DNA of 64,000 nucleotides. Source: Posidonia oceanica. Its lineage: Eukaryota > Streptophyta > Magnoliopsida > Alismatales > Posidoniaceae. Below the pieces are notes generated by a model. That model worked only from the letters and a program-made list of their open reading frames with translations, did no database searches and had not been told where the DNA came from. Both the position numbers and the translations under genes were made by a program. Location of the stretch: assembly GCA_037176725.1 (NCBI GenBank), contig JAZBRS010000044.1, positions 1,922,001 through 1,986,000 on the forward strand, read 5' to 3'. Each line of letters opens with the position of its first letter. Within the stretch, counting starts at the first letter, position 1. Of the stretch, positions 25,564 through 37,096 are shown in pieces.

Positions 25564-26288
25564 ATTCAAAAATGATGTTTCAATTAAAGACAACTGCGCT
25601 CAGTGTTAGGATGCCAAACAGGCTTAAATCCTACCTTTGTAACATTAACTTCTTGCAAGATATGAGTGGACTAGGCCTTAAATTCAACAACCTTCACAAT
25701 CTATCAATTCATACACAGTTTCCCTAGTTCTTTAAACTGGTGACACAATAAAGGCCCTATGTCAATCTGGTGTCTGTCGGTATTCTTTAGGACAATCTGC
25801 ACGTCTTATAAGAGACGTCCTCATCTCCACAATGTATAAGTCTATTGAAATTCCAGATTGCTTGACATAAGGTTTCAAACCTTCCTATGGTCCAACCACT
25901 ATGGTGCTAATACCACATTAGCATGAAATCTCAGACCTTTTGATGGTGTCAACTCCATCATAACTTGTAATCCTATACTACTATAATATAGAACCACGTT
26001 GCTGTTACGTAAGGTCCCAAATCCCTTCCTGCGATACCATTCACAATGTGCCTCCTGCAAAAGCACAAAGCATCCCAGATGTATAAGGACTCAGTAAGGC
26101 ATCTTGCCAATCTCAACAATATATGTATTATAAGGAATAGACTTATTGGAGTGCAACTCCACCAAAATAAATAAATAGTGTAAACAAACAAATAAACCAT
26201 CTATTTCTTCTTTGAACAATAAATAAAAGTCTAGTAGATTTCTCTTTGAACTAATAACAAATATTGAAATGGTAAAATACATAGATGT

Positions 26289-26815
26289 TTACACTATAGA
26301 CATTAGTCCTATTCCTTTTGAAGTATTATCCATGAATTCTCTCATGAGACCTTTTGTAAAGGGATCAATCAGATTCTCCTGACTTCTTATGTTGATCACC
26401 ATGATCATCCTCCTTTTAAGAAGATCAGAAACATGTGCATGGTGGATTTGCATAGTCCTCTTTCGTCTGTTGTACAAATCAGTACCAGTAGTTGTCACAG
26501 TTGCTTGATTGTCACAAGAGATAGCAATGCTGGCATTCTTTCTCTGAATGGTGGAAGATCAAACAATAACTCTCTGAGATACTCTGCCTCCTCGATTACG
26601 GCGACTAATGCATAAAACTCAGATTCTATGGAGGATTTTGAGATGACACACTGTTTCTTCAACTTTCATGATATAGCAGCTCCTCCAAGCAGAAAGACTA
26701 ATCCACATGTAGATGTTCCATCTTTCTCTCCTCCCTAAATCACATCTGAGTTTGCTTCTATCACAGTGGAGTAGTTAGTAAAGTGTAGAGCATAATGCAT
26801 GGTGCAATTCTTGGA
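26289..26815 (-). pseudogene. Copia RNase H domain remnant
   Basis: On the minus strand two frames together give the copia RNase H domain: TSTCGLVFLLGGAAIS and SKSSIESEFYALVAVIEEAEYLREL in one frame, then, after a frameshift near 26,500, DNQATVTT, LYNRRKRTMQIHHAHVSDLL and IRSQENLIDPFTKGL. The last is the very conserved end of copia pol (ADPLTKGL). The SSIESEFYAL stretch holds the catalytic Glu region. A stop ends the frame at 26,289. Two stops and the frameshift show decay. No reverse transcriptase was recognised to the right, so the element is truncated. About 730 bp separate the stop from the polypurine tract. Confidence 0.85.
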
Positions 26816-27145
26816 ATGTCAACAAAGACTCGATTGAATAAAAAAAAATTTGTGAACGGATAGATTAGAAATTTCAGTACTAAACCTTGGAATGCCAAAA
26901 TTTACACTAAGCATGAGGCTTTTAGGAAACTTCCATGGATATAGAGGTTATAGAGATGCGTGACAATATAATTTCCTGTGCAGAACTTAGACCTATAACG
27001 ATTGCAAGTTGAAAAAGAAAAGAAAGCTTACTAGAAAAAAAAGAAAAGAAAAAGAGGAGATCATGCTCTATCCTTTTATCTAGAAAGCCAACCAAATCAA
27101 AAGCTAAAAATGAGAACATTTTATATCGTTTTGTCTCATGCATAG
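26816..27145. other. Short AT-rich flank before Element 1
   Basis: No gene or repeat recognised. CATAG (27,141-27,145) is the candidate left target duplication of Element 1. Confidence 0.4.
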
Positions 27146-29014
27146 TGTAGACACTCCATTTTTTACAGCTTGGATGTTAGTGGACCTTGCTGGAAGCTCG
27201 CTTGGATTTCAGGATGGCTAATATCTCTCAAACCCACCCTAAAACCTCACCAAACCCCAAAACCTTCCTAAACCCACCTAAACCCTCCTAGAACTCCACC
27301 TAAACCTTCCTAAGCCTTCCTAAGCCTTAACCCAAGCCTCAACCTAAGCCAAAACACCCAACTTAGCCCTTTAGCCTCTTGGACTTGTTGGACGCTAGCT
27401 GTGGCAGCGTCCTACATTGGACGCGCTCTGTTCTAGCGTCCAACAAGTCGGGACGGCCACCGCCTCTGCCACCTCCGGCCTGCCACTCTCGTCCTCTCCT
27501 CCGTCAGTCCGCACTTACTGTCGCGTCCTCTCACCGCTCCCGGCCACCCATTACATGGCAAGGTCCACTTATTGCCCTGCTACCGCGTCCTTTCCTTACC
27601 GGCTGGTCTTCCGATCTCATCACCACCCACTACCACCGACCGTCTGCAACCCTGCCACCTGCGACTTTTGCTCCCCTTCCCTGACACCACACTTACTTCC
27701 CACTATGCCCACGACCCGATACACCCCCACACAGCCCATTCTCCACGAGGTCAGCCAGAAGATTGCCAGAACCCATTTCTTCTCCGTTGGCAACTCACAG
27801 GAGAACCCAACACTCCCTAGCCGATTCCACACACCAGCAGTCACCCAAGAACCTGGGGAAGAACCTAAGAGTCCCTCCTAGCCACCCCAAATCTTCCCCC
27901 ACACGCGAGAGAGCCTACAGCAGCTTCCCTCTCCCCGTGAGCTCGCCGCAGTCCGTCCGAGCTCGCCGACCGGCCGCACACATCTCCTCCAGGCCACGCG
28001 TAGGTAGTTTCTTCCCCTCCGGCACGTCCCTCATCTCCTCCCTCACATAACGAAGCTTCACAGCCAAGCTTCATAGCTTTCCGACCCCTCAGTTGGCTGG
28101 GAATGCCATTAACGCTGGCGGCAAGAGGGAGGAGGTGGGTGGACTAATCCATGCACCCATTTCTAACTTTGAATGCATGTATATGTTCGTAGTTACTTGC
28201 TTGTGCTTGCTGGATGCTTAGCTTTCCATTTTGAATCGATTTGAGCATCGATTCTGGTTGGGAAGTTTCCCGACTTGTTGGACGCATAGCCTGGTGCGTC
28301 CAACGTTGGACATGCCCTGAGGCAGCGTCCAACACACCTACTGGCCTTTTCGTTTATTTATTTTTATACTGCCATGGTTTGAATGCTATATTTATGTGGA
28401 TCATCTTGCATGCTTCCCTCTATGTTTTTATATGCCATTCTTTAAATCATGCATTAATCTTGGCTTGGTTTCATTCTCCATGCATAAGTATCTCCTGCCT
28501 AGGTGTAGGACGCGGGAGTTCCCAACGTCTTATGTTAGACGTTGGTAAAGCCCACGTCTTACACTCCAGTTTATCTTGCTTACATCTTGCATCTTATGAT
28601 CACTTTATTTTGAGATGTTTAGCTAACCCATGTATGTGCATGTTGATATATGGGTTTTCTTTTAGCTTCTTGTAGGTTTATGTCATGTTTTTATCAATTT
28701 GCATGTAGCAGATTTTATGTCTCTGTCTGCTCTGTGTTGGACGCAGAATGCTCTAGCATCCTATGTTGGACGCTGTGTAATCCAGCATCCAACACTCTGC
28801 AGTGTTTAAAATCATGTTCATGCCTGCATCATGCCCTTAAATCCCTTCTGGTTTATTATCTTGCTTGTCTAGCCTGATCTGAATGTTCTCCTGCTACCAC
28901 ATTGCATTTGCATCATGTTTCCGCACCCAACATGCATGCATTTCTTTCAAAACCCAGGCTCAGCTGTTGGACGCTGGGGAGCACAGCTTCCAATGTTGGA
29001 TGCCGGTGGTCACA
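27146..29014 (+). repeat. 5' LTR of Element 1, truncated
   Basis: Starts TGTAGACACTCC. In order it has a C/A-rich lead with CCTAAACC words, a first double-hairpin cassette at 27,387, a GC-rich C/T stretch (27,450-28,130), then cassettes at 28,277, 28,505, 28,736 and 28,966. The sequence parallels 40,572-42,390 until 29,014 (GGTCACA), where a minus-strand LTR takes over inside a cassette. Confidence 0.8.
27387..29014. repeat. Double-hairpin cassettes, 5' LTR of Element 1
   Basis: Cassettes at 27,387-27,444, 28,277-28,333, 28,505-28,562, 28,736-28,793 and 28,966-29,014 (cut). Each is two units of 9-nt arm, 10-11-nt loop and 9-nt complementary arm; consensus arms GTTGGACGC and GCGTCCAAC. Spacing in the run is 228, 231 and 230 bp. 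The arms of the 28,505 cassette have changed on both sides (GTTAGACGT with ACGTCTTAC). Confidence 0.9.
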
Positions 29015-29017
29015 TCC

Positions 29018-32000
29018 TGTGAGCGTGCCTTTTCCCACAGATCCGGACTGGAGGGGGTCCGAACGAGAAGAGGTACTTCACGGATAGCGACACGAAGAAG
29101 GAAAGCAAAAGAAAGATAAGACAAAACAGAGTCGCCACCTAGTCTATTATCGGGAAGATGAGGAAAGTGAAGAAAAAGTATAGAAAACAAGCAGATGAAT
29201 GCAATGCTATGCAAAATGTATGACTCATGCCAAGGATGAGGGCAAAATGGTCATTACGGGTCCAAAGAAAGGATAAGGACTCCTGTTACGTGTGGGGAAG
29301 GTGTTAGGCACCCTTGACACGACCGAGGAATCGGTCTTTCTTGGTTGATCTCTCGCATTTGCAGGTTTTTCGGCAATGATTGCCTTTAACTGTACGCCTA
29401 GGGGGCGATGAGTGCTATGCCATGCTATGAATACTTTAATGCCTAAATGCCTGAATGCCATGCATGAGAAATTAAACGTGCAGCCTATGTGCTCAGCAGC
29501 GCTGCCTGTGTTCCGAATCGGGCGAACACTGGTTTGTGAGAACTCTAGGCAGTAAGCATAACTACTTTAAAGCAAATGAAGGCGATAAAATAAAACACCG
29601 ATAAAACCACGCAATGCAAGTCGGCATGCAATGGGGAAAGCAAACACGGGTGGAAAAGCCAAGGGAAAATAGGCGAAGCAAGGCGCAAAACCAAAACGGA
29701 GGTCTGACAGCATGCACAGATGTCACAGCATGTGTCGGAAGCGATAAAACGCAAAAAGCGGCAAGCAAAATCAAATCAGTGCTTTAAAACGACATTCAGC
29801 CAACCGAAAGTGTTGGACGCAGCCATTACCTGTGTCCAATGTTGGACGTAGGACCAGAGGGCGTCCAACATAGACAAGAGGCAAACAGTAGAAAACATGC
29901 AACTGAAAATCGTGCATTCTAGATGTATGAATGCAACACAAATGCAACATGGCTATGGCAAACATGCAGATCATGCTAGGCAGTCAAAGCAACAAATTTG
30001 AGATAATTTCAGAGCAAGATGCAAGCATAGAACATGATTTAAACATTGCAGGGTGTTGGATGCTAGAGTGCACAGCGTCCAACACTGGATGCTGGAGAAC
30101 TCTGCGTCCAACAAGCTGCAGACAGATGCATAGCAAAATGGCATACAAGCTGATAAAAAAAAACATAGAGGCATGCATATCAGTGGCTGCAAATAGGTGT
30201 AGGCTAAGCATGCATACATGGATTAAGTAAAAATCCAAGAAAAGTGAGCATCAGCAAAGCATGCACAAAGGAAGCACAACCAGTGTGTAGGACACAAGCT
30301 ACACCTGCGTCCAATGTAGGACGCAAGGAATGCCAGCGTCCAACACAAGGGGAGGCACAGACATGAAAGAACTTGCATAAAACTCTGATAAAAAGCCAAG
30401 GAAACTTGGGAACAGTTGCTAAGAAGGCTAAGAACACTCATGCAAGCATGGATCACACAGACATAACAAATAATGGCATCATGCAAGCATTTAAGCAAGT
30501 GCAGCTAAGCAGAAGCAATGGATGCAGAGCACGTTTGCGTCCAACATAGGATGCAAAGCACAGCTGTGTCCAACACACAAAGGAGCATGGCAAGCTGCAA
30601 GAGGGATTTGAGCTTAAAAACCACTTAAATATGCATGCAAGCTACTGAAAGCAAGATAAACCAAGGCATGCATCATAGATCAAACATGTATCAAAAATAA
30701 ATGCAACATTCAAGCATCAAAATACATGTAAGCTAACAGAGGCATAGGACGTAGAGCACATCTGCGTCGAACATAAGACGCAGAGCACAACTGCATCCAA
30801 CACGAAAGAACAGCAAAGGCAACCAGAAGTAAAAATATGGATCCAAGCTTGGATCGAAACATGATATAAGCATAATAGCAACTGGAAGCATGGAAGAAAT
30901 AATTCCACATAAATCCACAGATAGAAGCATCCAGATCATGGCAGCATGGGAACAAAATAAAGAAAATAAAGGAAAAGACCAGTAGGGTGTTGGACGCTGC
31001 CTCAGGACATGTCCAACGTTGGACGCACCAGGCTGTGTGTCCAACAGGGCGGGAAGTTTTCCGGCCAAGGACAGTGGTCAAATTGGCCAAAAATCCCAAG
31101 GTGACTTGCTAGGAAGCAAGAGTGGATGACGACGAGCATGTCCATATGCTTGGCGCCAGAAATGGGTGGGTGGATCGCTCCACCCACCTCCTCCTCCTCG
31201 CGGCTGGTGGTCGAGCCTATTTTGGCCAACCAAGGGGATATGTGTGTGTGTGCACTATCCTACCATGCTACTACATGCACGAGCTAGCTAGGGGTGAAGG
31301 AAACTTACCTGGTTGCGGCTCAGATGGCGTATTTGCGCTTCACCGGCGACGAGGAAGAAGACGGCAACTGTACTCCGGTGAGTTTTTCCGGGCACGAGGG
31401 AGGCTCGGGAGAGGTGGCTCAGAGCTTAGGAAGGATCGTGGGAGATCACTCTGGGTCTGGATGGCACTCAATTTCCAAGGGGATGGCTGTAGTGTGCTGT
31501 GTCTTTTGGTGAAGTGTTGGGTTCGGTTGGAGTTTGGTGTTGGGTTCCTCTGGTGTTTGCAGGCCATGGCAGAGGTCGTGGTGAGTGGGAGGCCATGCGG
31601 GAGTGTTAGGCGAGTAAGTGGGAAGCGTCCGGAGGTTGCCGAAGTTGTGGTGGTGGCAGAGGACAGGCGGCAATGGTAGTGGGTGGCTAGGTGAGCGGGA
31701 GACACGTCGGTGGGAGAGTGGACGCCATGGCAGGCCGAGTTAGTGGCCTTGGCGCATAGTGGGGGTGAGTAAGTGGCTGAGGAAACCGGTAGTAAGTGTA
31801 GATGGACGGAGGAGTGGCGGGAGGTGAGCCAGAGGTCTGCAGCTGCCGCTGTAACTCCAAGTTCGTTGGATGCTGGCACAAAGCGTGTCCAACGTTGGAC
31901 GTTGCCCATGCCTGTGTTCAACGAGCACAGGAGGCCAAAGGCTTGTTTTCTTGGTTTTGGGCCTTGGTTAAGTGTGGGCAAAGGTTTAGGTGGACTGAGG

Positions 32001-32145
32001 TGAAGGTTTTTGGTGAGTTTTTGGGAGGTTTTGGGGTTTGGTGAGGTTTTAGGGTGGGTTTGAGAAAGAGAGAGCCATCCCAGGGTCCAAGCAAGCTTCC
32101 AGGGGAGTCCACCATCTTCCAAGCAGTCAAAATGGGGTGTCAACA
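29018..32145 (-). repeat. Minus-strand Tat-type LTR nested in Element 1's 5' LTR
   Basis: On the minus strand it starts TGTTGACACCCCATTTTGA at 32,145, preceded by a polypurine tract, so it is a 3' LTR. It contains one cassette 223 bp from its start (31,865-31,922), a GC-rich stretch (31,120-31,850) and six cassettes at 30,989 down to 29,812. The GTTAGGCACCC block (29,308), the GGTGGCGACTC block (rc at 29,110) and a probable end ...GCTCACA at 29,018 follow. It shares its plan with the other LTRs of the nest but differs in the last ~90 bp, so it is a separate subfamily. Confidence 0.75.
29812..31922. repeat. Double-hairpin cassettes, minus-strand LTR
   Basis: Seven cassettes: 29,812-29,869, 30,055-30,112, 30,287-30,344, 30,517-30,574, 30,744-30,801, 30,989-31,045 and 31,865-31,922. 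Spacings in the run are 243, 232, 230, 227 and 245 bp. Arms vary (GTAGGACGC, ATAGGATGC, GTTGGATGC) while the arm-loop-arm spacing stays fixed. Confidence 0.9.
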
Positions 32146-32640
32146 GATGCCCCTTCTTGAGTGAGGTCAAGGGGACCGAGGTCACTGCTCAAGGTAGACT
32201 AGACACCCCTCCTGACGCCGGCAGGAGCACGAAGTTACTGTAGGCTTGAGTCACTTATTCAGTGGGTACATTGAAAATCATGACTCGCCGCCGCAATGAA
32301 GATGTAAATGCAATGCTTACGCTAATGTGATGCTTACACTAATGCTCATTGCAGTGTACTCCACTAGGGGAAAAGAGGGTGATGCATGCACGTGGTATGG
32401 TGGGGCACCATGGGGCAGTACTTCGGGAAAGCCAGACGATTTTAAGTGCGCTGGGCCAAAGTAACCTCAGTGTAGGGAAAAAACAAGCTCACTGGGCCAA
32501 GCAGCCACACGGTGAAAGTGCGTTGGGCCCAAATAGCCTCAGCGCGGACTTGTTGTCAAATGTAAAGTGTTGTGGGAGTGCATGCGGTCATTTCAACCGA
32601 TCACTAGTCTTGCATCGCTAATTAGGGCTGGCGCCTACGT
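32146..32640 (-). other. 3' internal stub of the minus-strand element
   Basis: Next to the LTR the minus strand has the polypurine tract AAGAAGGGGCATC. Further in, it matches, in inverted orientation, the last ~400 bp of Element 1's interior (40,200-40,570), including the CGAATAAGTGAC and CCCAACGCAC words. Near 32,640 the homology stops and plus-strand gag sequence begins, so the rest of this element has been lost. Confidence 0.6.
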
Positions 32641-32649
32641 GGAAAGCTC

Positions 32650-33600
32650 ACTGTGAAGTGGGAATTTCCTCGCACTTGCTGCAATAGCTGGGCAGATCAA
32701 CAACAACTCCAACAACAACTCCAACAACAATCGCCGCGGTGGCACCAGCAACAGAGACTCTGCTCCCGACTACTTCGAACAGCACGCTGTCTCGTATGTC
32801 GAGCCTCCCACAGAGCCTACCATTGCAGCAAGTCAGCCAGACTCTTCTCAACTAGATTACGCACATTGTCCTGCACACACTGCCACCATCGAGCCTGTGC
32901 ATCACGTCGCACCTGCTCGGCAAGGACTCCGACCAGGGCAAAGACGACCTCGTCGGGCCGAGTGTGATTACACCCCTCTGTTCGAACCATTGAGCATCAT
33001 CTTCCCTCAAGTTGAGTCACTCCTGAGACTCCCGGCTATCTGTCCGTCACCGAACCCCCTCCGAGGTGGCATAACACAGATCCGTTCTGTAGTTTCCATC
33101 GAGGCACGGGGCACTCGACTGATGACTGCGTCACTTTACGGGATGCCGTCCAGGGCTGGATCGACCGCAAGGTCTTCGGCGTTGCTGTGTAGGAGGCAGC
33201 ACCTACACCGACACCTGCACATGCACTTGCACCAGCACTTGCTCACCTTAGTGTAGCCGACCCTTCCTCTTCCGAGCTTGCAGGCTTCGAAGATGTCAGA
33301 ACCTCGGGGGTCTTCTCCCTCACTCTAGTCTTCTCTATGTCCAGCTCCGCCCTGGTGGATCCTTTCGATCCCATCAGCGCAATCTCCTCTTCTTGCCTTT
33401 CCTAGTTTGCCCGGGGGATGCTCGGAGACGCAACGGCAACATCGACAATGAACCTGATCGCAACACCATTCAGGTTTGTATCTCCTTCAACCTTGGTAGC
33501 TCCAGTGCTCCCCGTACTGCCGACACAGACCTCGCCGACAGTGCCAGCAGCGTTGGAGTGGATCCAGCACCTCCCTCCTGAGGTTGTTGACAGGTACGTC
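32650..33600 (+). pseudogene. Tat-type Gag remnant (Element 1)
   Basis: The plus strand encodes, in two or more frames, the C-terminal part of a Tat-type Gag. There is an Asn/Gln-rich stretch near 32,700, FEPLSIIFPQVESLLRLP at about 32,980-33,035, the zinc-knuckle-like C-x2-H-x4-H-x4-C (CSFHRGTGHSTDDC, 33,088-33,129) followed by VTLRDAVQGWIDRKVFGV, and SSSELAGFEDVRTSG near 33,270. The same order is found in Element C's Gag (57,230-56,800). Frameshifts (near 33,065) and stops (33,189) break it. The N-terminal gag domain and everything after gag are missing. Confidence 0.75.
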
Positions 33601-33630
33601 CCTCTTACTCCCTCTTTTATTTCCTGCTTT

Positions 33631-36600
33631 TGTAGTCACCCCATTCTGACAGCTTGGAAGTTGGTGATTTCTCCTGCAGGCTTGTTTGGACTCTGGGATG
33701 ACTCTTTTTCAGATTAACCCATTTCTACCCCAAAACCAAACCTAAAACCTTACCTAAACCCCAAAACCTCAACCCAAGCCTTTTACTTTTTTTTAAACCT
33801 TTTTTAAGCCCAAGCTCAAGCCCATTTCAGCCTTTTGCCTCCTGGGCATGTTGTACGCTGGCACGGGCAGTGTCCAACGTTGGACGCGTCTTGTGCTAGC
33901 GTCCAATGTTGGACGCCTTCTGCACTAGCATCCAACGACCCGGGTGCAGCAGCGGCTGCTCCGCTACCTTTGGCTCACCTCCCGTCCACTCCATCGCCCC
34001 TCCGCACTTACTACCCATCCTCTCATGCACTCCAGCCCATCCACTAGCTGCCAAGGCTGAGTTACTCCACTTACTAGCCATCTTCTTCGCCTCAGCCCTT
34101 TTCCCGCTCTCTTCCGCTCTCACTGACTTCAGCCACTTCGCCTGCCATCGCCGCGACCTTCCCTGGCCTTCTGACAAGTCCCACGCCCCCTCTTGCCAAC
34201 CCTCGTGGCCTCCACACATCCAAGAGCCCCTGCCATCGCCTACCAAGACCTGCAAATTCGCCTGCAACCTCTACCATCGGAGGAGGAACCCATGCAGCAA
34301 TCCAACAAAACAGCAACTTCACCCCTTTGCCGCACTCACCACACGAGCCCGAGAGAGAATTCGACCACTCCGAGAGCTAGAGCGAACTTCCACCTTCACT
34401 CTCGACCCTTCGGCGCTCTCTCCTGTGCCCCCAGCAAGCCAAGCGACCTTGCCGGAGTTCGTCCACCGTAGACTTCCGCAGCGCCGGCAAAGAGTGCGAA
34501 CAGCCGTTTCAAGCCGCGGCGAGGTTGGTTTTGGACCCCCGAAGCTCGTGCAGGAATGTTTGAACGTTTCCATATGCTTTCCATGCTTCCTTGCACAGCA
34601 CACACCCCTCCTCGCCTTGGTTTTCCGGCCGCGAGGAGGAGGAGGTGGGTGAAGCAATCCACTAGCCTAATTTTGGCACCAAGCATACCACCATGCTTGT
34701 TGTCAATCACACTTGCTTATTAGCAAGTTTATTTGAAGTTTTGAATCCATTTGGCCGCTGTTCTTGGCCAGAAGGTTCGTCGCTTTGTTGGACGCCCAAG
34801 TTGGTGTGTCCAACGTTGGACGCGGCTGTAGCTAGCGTCCAACACCCTGCCTTGCCTTCTCTTCCTTTGCCTTTGCTTTAAAGTTTGCCATGCTTTGCTG
34901 TTGCTTGCCTTTTGTGAATCCATGCTGCATGCTTCCTTTACATGTTTGCAGATGCTATGCCATGTTTGCCTTTTGTTTTGATCCTTGCTTGAATCAGTTT
35001 TGCATGCCATAAGTCATCCTACTGTCTGCCTGCGTTGGACGCTTGGGCGAGCCGCGTCCAACGTTGGACGCTGGTTCATCCAGCGTCCAACATGTCTGCT
35101 AGCTCATATCTGTTGCCATGCTTGTATCTTGTTTCTTTTTTAGAATTTATACTTGATCCATGCATGTTTAGGGATGCCTGGCCCCTATGGCAACCAAGTT
35201 TAGGCCTTCTAATCTCCTCTCAAGTTGCATGCTAATTTTTATAAGTTTTTACCTCTTTACTCCTATGCATGCTCTCTCTTACTTGTTTCTCATGGATTAT
35301 ATGCTTGGTATGGATGTTTTTCTTGATCTGGCATGTCATCAGTAGCTTGCATGCATGTTAAGTGGGGTTTAGAGCTGAGCTCCCCCTTTGCAGGTGGGTA
35401 TTGCATTCTGCAGGTGTTGGACGCTGGGGGCTTCAGTGTCCTACGTTGGACGTTGCTGTTACCAGCGTCTAACGTCGCTGTTCATTTGTTTTAGTTCTAA
35501 ATGTTTGCATGATGCTCTGATCCATTTGTTTGTGTGATTTCTGTGTTTACATGCTTGCTTAGCCTTCATAGCAATTGCTCCTCAACTCTTATAGATCATA
35601 TGCTAAGTTTCATGCAGAGTTTTTGCTTGTTGTGCCTCCCAGTGCGTTGTATGCTGCTGTTCCTGGCGTCCAACATTGGACGTTGGTTCAGCTCGCGTCC
35701 AATGCTCTGGTTGAGCTTTATGCCTGGCATGTGTTGTAGATGTTGTTTCTTCTTGGATTTTTTATGTCCTCTGCTTGCAAGCCTAGCTTATGCCTGCTTA
35801 CAGTAGCCTGAATGCATGCTTACATGTTTTGTTCATCCTCTGTATGCTTGTTTGCTCTGCTGTCTCTTGGCCTGTGTTGGACGCCAGCCCCTCTGGCGTC
35901 TAACATTGGATGCCATGCCATCGGGCGTCCAATGCCCTGCTTGTTAATTACAGATTTTTTGCTTGCCCCTTGCTCTAAATCTGCTTCTGAATTGTTGTCC
36001 TAGTTGCCCTGCATGTCATGCACCTATTCTGTTGCATTCCTACATCTGCATCGCATTCACGTAGCTAGAATGCATCCTTTTCTGAAAATTGCATGCTGTC
36101 TACCTCCAGTAGGTGTTGGACACCAGCAATGCCAGTGTCCAACGTTGGACGTAGGTGTTGTAGCGTCCAACGCTTGCAGTTGGTTGAATGTCGTTCCAAA
36201 ACGTCGATTTTGTTTCGTTCACCGTTTTCCGTGTTTTATTGTTTCTCATTCGTACTGCAGCCCCCATGCATGCTACCTGACCCCTGTTTTGTTTTTTCGT
36301 GCCTTTGCATCGTTTTCCGTGCTTTCGCATCATTTTCCGCGCCTTTGCATCGTTTTCCGCACCTTCGCATCGTTTTCCGCACCTTTGCTTCGTTTTCCGC
36401 ACTTTCGCCTCGTTTTTCGCACTCGCACCGTTTTCTACGCCCGCTTTGGTTTATCTCTTGCATGTCGTTTGCATTACCTGGTTTTCCCTGCAGTTTTGTT
36501 TTATCGCCTGCATTTGCATTAGGGCTAAGATGCTTACTGCCTAGGAGTTCTCACGAATTAGGGTTCGCCCAGTTCAAAACACTAGCAGCACTGCTGAGCA

Positions 36601-37091
36601 CATAGATAGCACGTTTATTTTCCATGCATAGCAATCAGACATTCATTACGTTTAGGCATTAGGCAAGCATCTTCCTGTATTAGCGAGCCAGATTGCCTAA
36701 GAAAGACCGACTCTTAGACGTATCGGGGATGCCTAACACCTTCCCCGTGCGTAACAGGAGTCCTTGTCCTTTCTCTTGGCCTGCAATGACCTTTCCTTCA
36801 TCCTAGGCACGAGTCATAGCATAGCATAGCATCGCATTGTGTTGCATCATGTCTCTTTGCATCCGGTTTTGCATGTCTTTTCATGCATTACCCTCGGTTT
36901 TCCCTGTCTCCCAACTCAATAGACCTGGTGGCGACTCCGATTTGTCTTATCATTTCTTTTTTCTTCTTATGCCAGCGTTTCCGAGTCAAGTTTCTTCCCT
37001 TGGACCCTGCCGCATATAGTGAGCCTATTTTGATCGGTGCACGCGAGCTTTGGCATCGTGCATGGATGATCAGAATTTCAAGATTACTACA
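33631..37091 (+). mobile_element. Solo Tat-type LTR (3,461 bp), target duplication GCTTT
   Basis: It starts TGTAGTCACCCC at 33,631 and ends AGATTACTACA at 37,091. The flanks are GCTTT at 33,626-33,630 and again at 37,092-37,096, a perfect 5-bp duplication, with no internal region: a solo LTR. Contents in order: CCTAAACC-rich lead, triple-hairpin cassette (33,850-33,936), GC-rich C/T stretch, six cassettes (34,787-36,171), a TTTTCCGCRCCTTYGCATCG mini-repeat at 36,295-36,430, the GCCTAACACCTTCCCC block (36,730), GGTGGCGACTCC (36,929) and a closing ~150 bp shared with Element C's LTR. Confidence 0.9.
33850..36171. repeat. Double- and triple-hairpin cassettes, solo LTR
   Basis: Cassettes at 33,850-33,936 (three units, 87 bp), 34,787-34,843, 35,034-35,091, 35,416-35,473, 35,646-35,703, 35,876-35,933 and 36,115-36,171. 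The 35,034 cassette is perfect: GTTGGACGC, 11 nt, GCGTCCAAC, GTTGGACGC, 11 nt, GCGTCCAAC, with an 18-bp palindrome at its centre (35,054-35,071). Spacings are ~230-247 bp except one of 382 bp. Confidence 0.92.
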
Positions 37092-37096
37092 GCTTT

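Noticed and set aside
27220..27340. Telomere-like CCCTAAA words (also ~33,740 and ~40,680)
   Set aside because: The repeats are irregular (CCTAAACC, CTAAGCC) and part of each LTR's start, not a telomeric array.
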